A stretch of DNA of 6,531 nt from Candidatus Sumerlaeota bacterium (GTDB taxonomy: Bacteria > Sumerlaeota > Sumerlaeia > JADFCT01), in assembly GCA_017161665.1 (NCBI GenBank), contig JADFCT010000219.1:1-6531 (forward strand), read 5' to 3'. Below the pieces are notes generated by a model. It saw nothing but the letters and a program-made list of their open reading frames with translations, was not told the origin of the DNA and ran no database searches. How positions within the stretch are numbered: position 1 is the first letter of the stretch; the number at the start of each line of letters is the position of its first letter. A program made the position numbers and the translations under genes. Shown one piece after another: positions 4,900 to 6,531 of the stretch.

Positions 4900-6293
4900 G
4901 CAAGCCCGTATTCGCCGTGGTTGGCCATGTGAACAAAGGCAAGTCCAGCCTCGTTTCCACCCTTGCGGAAGACGATACCGTCGCCGTCGCCCTCGAGGCG
5001 CGCACCACATTGGAATGCCGGGAGTTCTCCCTGCGCGTGGACGGCGCCGATCTGTTCACCCTCATTGATACGCCGGGCTTCGAACAGGCCCGCCGCGCGC
5101 TACAATGGCTCAAGCAACGGGAAGAGGACGCCTCGTCCCGCCCCAAAATCATCCGGGATTTTTTGAAGCAATTTGAACCGACCCAGGAATTCCCGGAAGA
5201 ATGCAAATTGCTGCGGCCGGTTATGAATGGCGCCGGCATCCTCTACGTCGTGGACGGCTCCCGCCCTTTCAGCGCCGAATACGAGGCGGAGATGGAAATC
5301 CTGCGCTGGACCGGCCAACCGCGCATGGCCATCATCAATCGGATCGGTCAGCGAGACTATTGTAAACAATGGCGCGCCGCCCTGGATCAGTATTTCAGCC
5401 TCGTCCGCGTCTTCGACGCCCATCAGGCCGATTATTCCCGCCGCCTCCAACTCCTGAACGCCTTCCGCGAAATCAGCGAGGACTGGCGGCCCGTCCTCGA
5501 CGAAGCCATCGAAAACATGATCGCCGAACGGGCGCGTCGCCGACGCCAGAGCGCGGAGATCATCGCCGATTCCATCGGAAGGCAACTGGGGCTGGTCCTG
5601 GACAAAAAAATCCCCGACAATGGCCGGCCGGACCGCTATCGGCCCGATTTGGAAGAGCGCTATCGCAATGAGCTGCGCCAAATGGAACGCAAGGCCCGCG
5701 ATCAGGTGGAGGGACTGTATCAACATTCCCGGATTGAGCGGGTGGAAACCGAACTGGATATTCTGACCGAAGACTTGTTTGACGAGACCATCTGGTTGCG
5801 GCTGGGTCTGAAAAAAACGCAGTTGATCGGCGCCGGGGCCTTCAGCGGGGCGCTGGTGGGCGGCGGGATTGACGCGACCGTGGGGGGCGCTTCCTTTGCC
5901 CTGGGGGCCATGATTGGCGGCGCGATGGGTGGCTTGTCCGCCTGGCTCAAGGGCGACGCCCTGTCCAAAGTCTCCATACAGGGCCTGCGTCTGGGCGGCC
6001 GCCTGTTGACCATCGGTCCCATGCGCAATCCCCAGTTTCCCTGGGTCGTGCTGGATCGCGCGTTGATTCATCACAAGGAAGTCAGTGAACGGGCCCACGC
6101 CCGCCGGGATCAGCTGGCCCTGGCGGGGAAAGAAAATGTGCGCGGACGCGTGGCGGGCCTGCCCTACGCCCGCCGACGGGATTTCGAATCCTGTTTCAGC
6201 CGCCTCCGAAAAGTCAAAGAAGGCGAAGCGGCCGAACTGGTTCGCGAAGAATTGGCCAACCTCATCGAACCCATGCTGGAACATGAACGTTAG
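4896..6293 (+). CDS. DUF3482-type GTPase, partner of the DUF2868 membrane protein
   Basis: The 465-residue protein starts at ATG 4896, overlapping the preceding stop codon by four bases (ATGA); an AAGGGGG tract nine bases upstream can serve as ribosome binding site. An N-terminal TRAFAC-type GTPase domain covers about 1-200. The P-loop is GHVNKGKSS (10-18, with K16 and S17 binding phosphate). A likely G2 threonine is T37 or T38 in EARTTLE, G3 is DTPG (58-61) and strand ILYVVDGSRP (115-124) follows. The G4 position reads AIINRIG (145-151), an NR-x-G form in place of the usual NK-x-D, so guanine specificity may be altered. Residues about 200-300 are charged and helical (RARRRRQSAE, RNELRQMERKARDQ). 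Residues 311-350 form a Gly/Ala-rich stretch (GAGAFSGALVGGG, GAMIGGAMGG) like a glycine zipper, which could enter or pack against membrane. The rest matches the DUF3482 C-terminus. The pair probably acts at the inner membrane. Family assignment is firm; the biological role is unknown. Confidence 0.9.
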   Translation: MSKPVFAVVGHVNKGKSSLVSTLAEDDTVAVALEARTTLECREFSLRVDGADLFTLIDTPGFEQARRALQWLKQREEDASSRPKIIRDFLKQFEPTQEFPEECKLLRPVMNGAGILYVVDGSRPFSAEYEAEMEILRWTGQPRMAIINRIGQRDYCKQWRAALDQYFSLVRVFDAHQADYSRRLQLLNAFREISEDWRPVLDEAIENMIAERARRRRQSAEIIADSIGRQLGLVLDKKIPDNGRPDRYRPDLEERYRNELRQMERKARDQVEGLYQHSRIERVETELDILTEDLFDETIWLRLGLKKTQLIGAGAFSGALVGGGIDATVGGASFALGAMIGGAMGGLSAWLKGDALSKVSIQGLRLGGRLLTIGPMRNPQFPWVVLDRALIHHKEVSERAHARRDQLALAGKENVRGRVAGLPYARRRDFESCFSRLRKVKEGEAAELVREELANLIEPMLEHER

Positions 6294-6294
6294 A

Positions 6295-6375
6295 CTCTCG
6301 GAAATCAATAATTCCTTTTTGGGCATCCTGTCGTTCAAGCCCCGGTATCGGAAAGACACATTTCCCAGGCGCCCT
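6295..6375. repeat. REP-like repeat, copy A (decayed)
   Basis: Starting two bases after the GTPase stop codon, CTCTCGGAAAT (6295-6305) and TTTGGG, ATCCTGT and CAAGCCCCGG blocks repeat at 6439-6485 with scattered changes. The second halves have diverged: GCCCCGG here lacks the matching GGGGC, and CCCAGGCGCCCT (6364-6375) looks like a degraded form of the CCCAGGGC/GCCCTGGG hairpin in copy B. A weak stem GGAA-T (6300-6305) with ATTCC (6311-6315) followed by five T could act as a terminator for the two-gene operon. Confidence 0.6.
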
Positions 6376-6438
6376 CAGCGAAATAGATGGCGCAACCAAT
6401 ACCCTTTTTGGCCGTTGACTGAGATGCCTTCCATAAGG

Positions 6439-6531
6439 CTCTCGGAAATAAATAAATCCCCTTTGGGTATCCTGTTTTCAGCCCCGATAGGGGCGCCACA
6501 TAACAGCCCAGGGCAAGGCCCTGGGACCAAG
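6439..6531. repeat. REP-like repeat, copy B, with two hairpins; cut by the window end
   Basis: This copy carries the shared block from 6439 and then two clean hairpins. GCCCC (6481-6485) pairs with GGGGC (6490-6494) around GATA. CCCAGGGC (6507-6514) pairs with GCCCTGGG (6518-6525) around AAG. Two adjacent GC-rich hairpins with short loops are typical of REP/BIME-type intergenic repeats. Between the copies, 6376-6438 holds nothing recognisable. The repeat may continue beyond the window. Confidence 0.65.

Noticed and set aside
6300..6320. Intrinsic terminator after the GTPase gene
   Set aside because: The stem is only about five AT-rich pairs with a bulge, and the same bases belong to the repeated block; it is noted within copy A and not called separately.
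5100..6359. Minus-strand open frame of 419 codons
   Set aside because: It is a shadow of the GTPase gene; the protein is low-complexity and lacks recognisable motifs.

Overview
The window (about 60% GC by eye) is a piece of bacterial chromosome with three intact protein genes with family-level matches, one frameshifted gene, one orphan gene fragment and several hairpin or repeat structures. No rRNA, tRNA, CRISPR array, transposase or plasmid function is visible. A free-standing four-helix-bundle (S23-like) protein, a secreted glycoside-hydrolase-like protein, a polysaccharide-binding-type C-terminal fragment and REP-like double hairpins together suggest a member of the PVC group or a neighbouring phylum (Planctomycetota, Verrucomicrobiota, Lentisphaerota, Hydrogenedentota or similar). 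This is inference from gene content, not a firm placement.

Region by region: (1) 1-148 is a leader with two short hairpins and a strong ribosome binding site. (2) 149-1297 encodes a secreted, TIM-barrel-type, glycoside-hydrolase-like protein; a perfect 12-bp inverted repeat lies inside it. (3) 1298-1517 is non-coding but highly structured: a 9-bp hairpin, then a long imperfect inverted repeat of about 140 nt rich in GGAC/AAAG words. (4) 1518-2097 is a four-helix-bundle gene broken by one frameshift near 1860-1884. (5) 2100-2252 is a 50-codon remnant of a larger protein's C-terminal module. (6) 2226-3104, on the minus strand, encodes a membrane-anchored alpha/beta hydrolase. (7) 3105-3351 is a divergent intergenic region with a small direct repeat. 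(8) 3352-4899 and 4896-6293 form a coupled two-gene operon: a DUF2868-type integral membrane protein and a DUF3482-type GTPase. (9) 6294-6531 holds two copies of a REP-like repeat, the first decayed and the second with two clean hairpins, cut by the window end.

Functionally, the best-defined unit is the membrane protein/GTPase pair. Their start and stop codons overlap (ATGA), so they are probably translated together and may form a membrane-associated GTPase complex of unknown purpose. The most unusual unit is the four-helix-bundle gene with the long hairpin directly in front of it. It looks like a small RNA-hairpin/protein cassette, possibly mobile, now decayed in this genome and lying against the remnant of a truncated gene.
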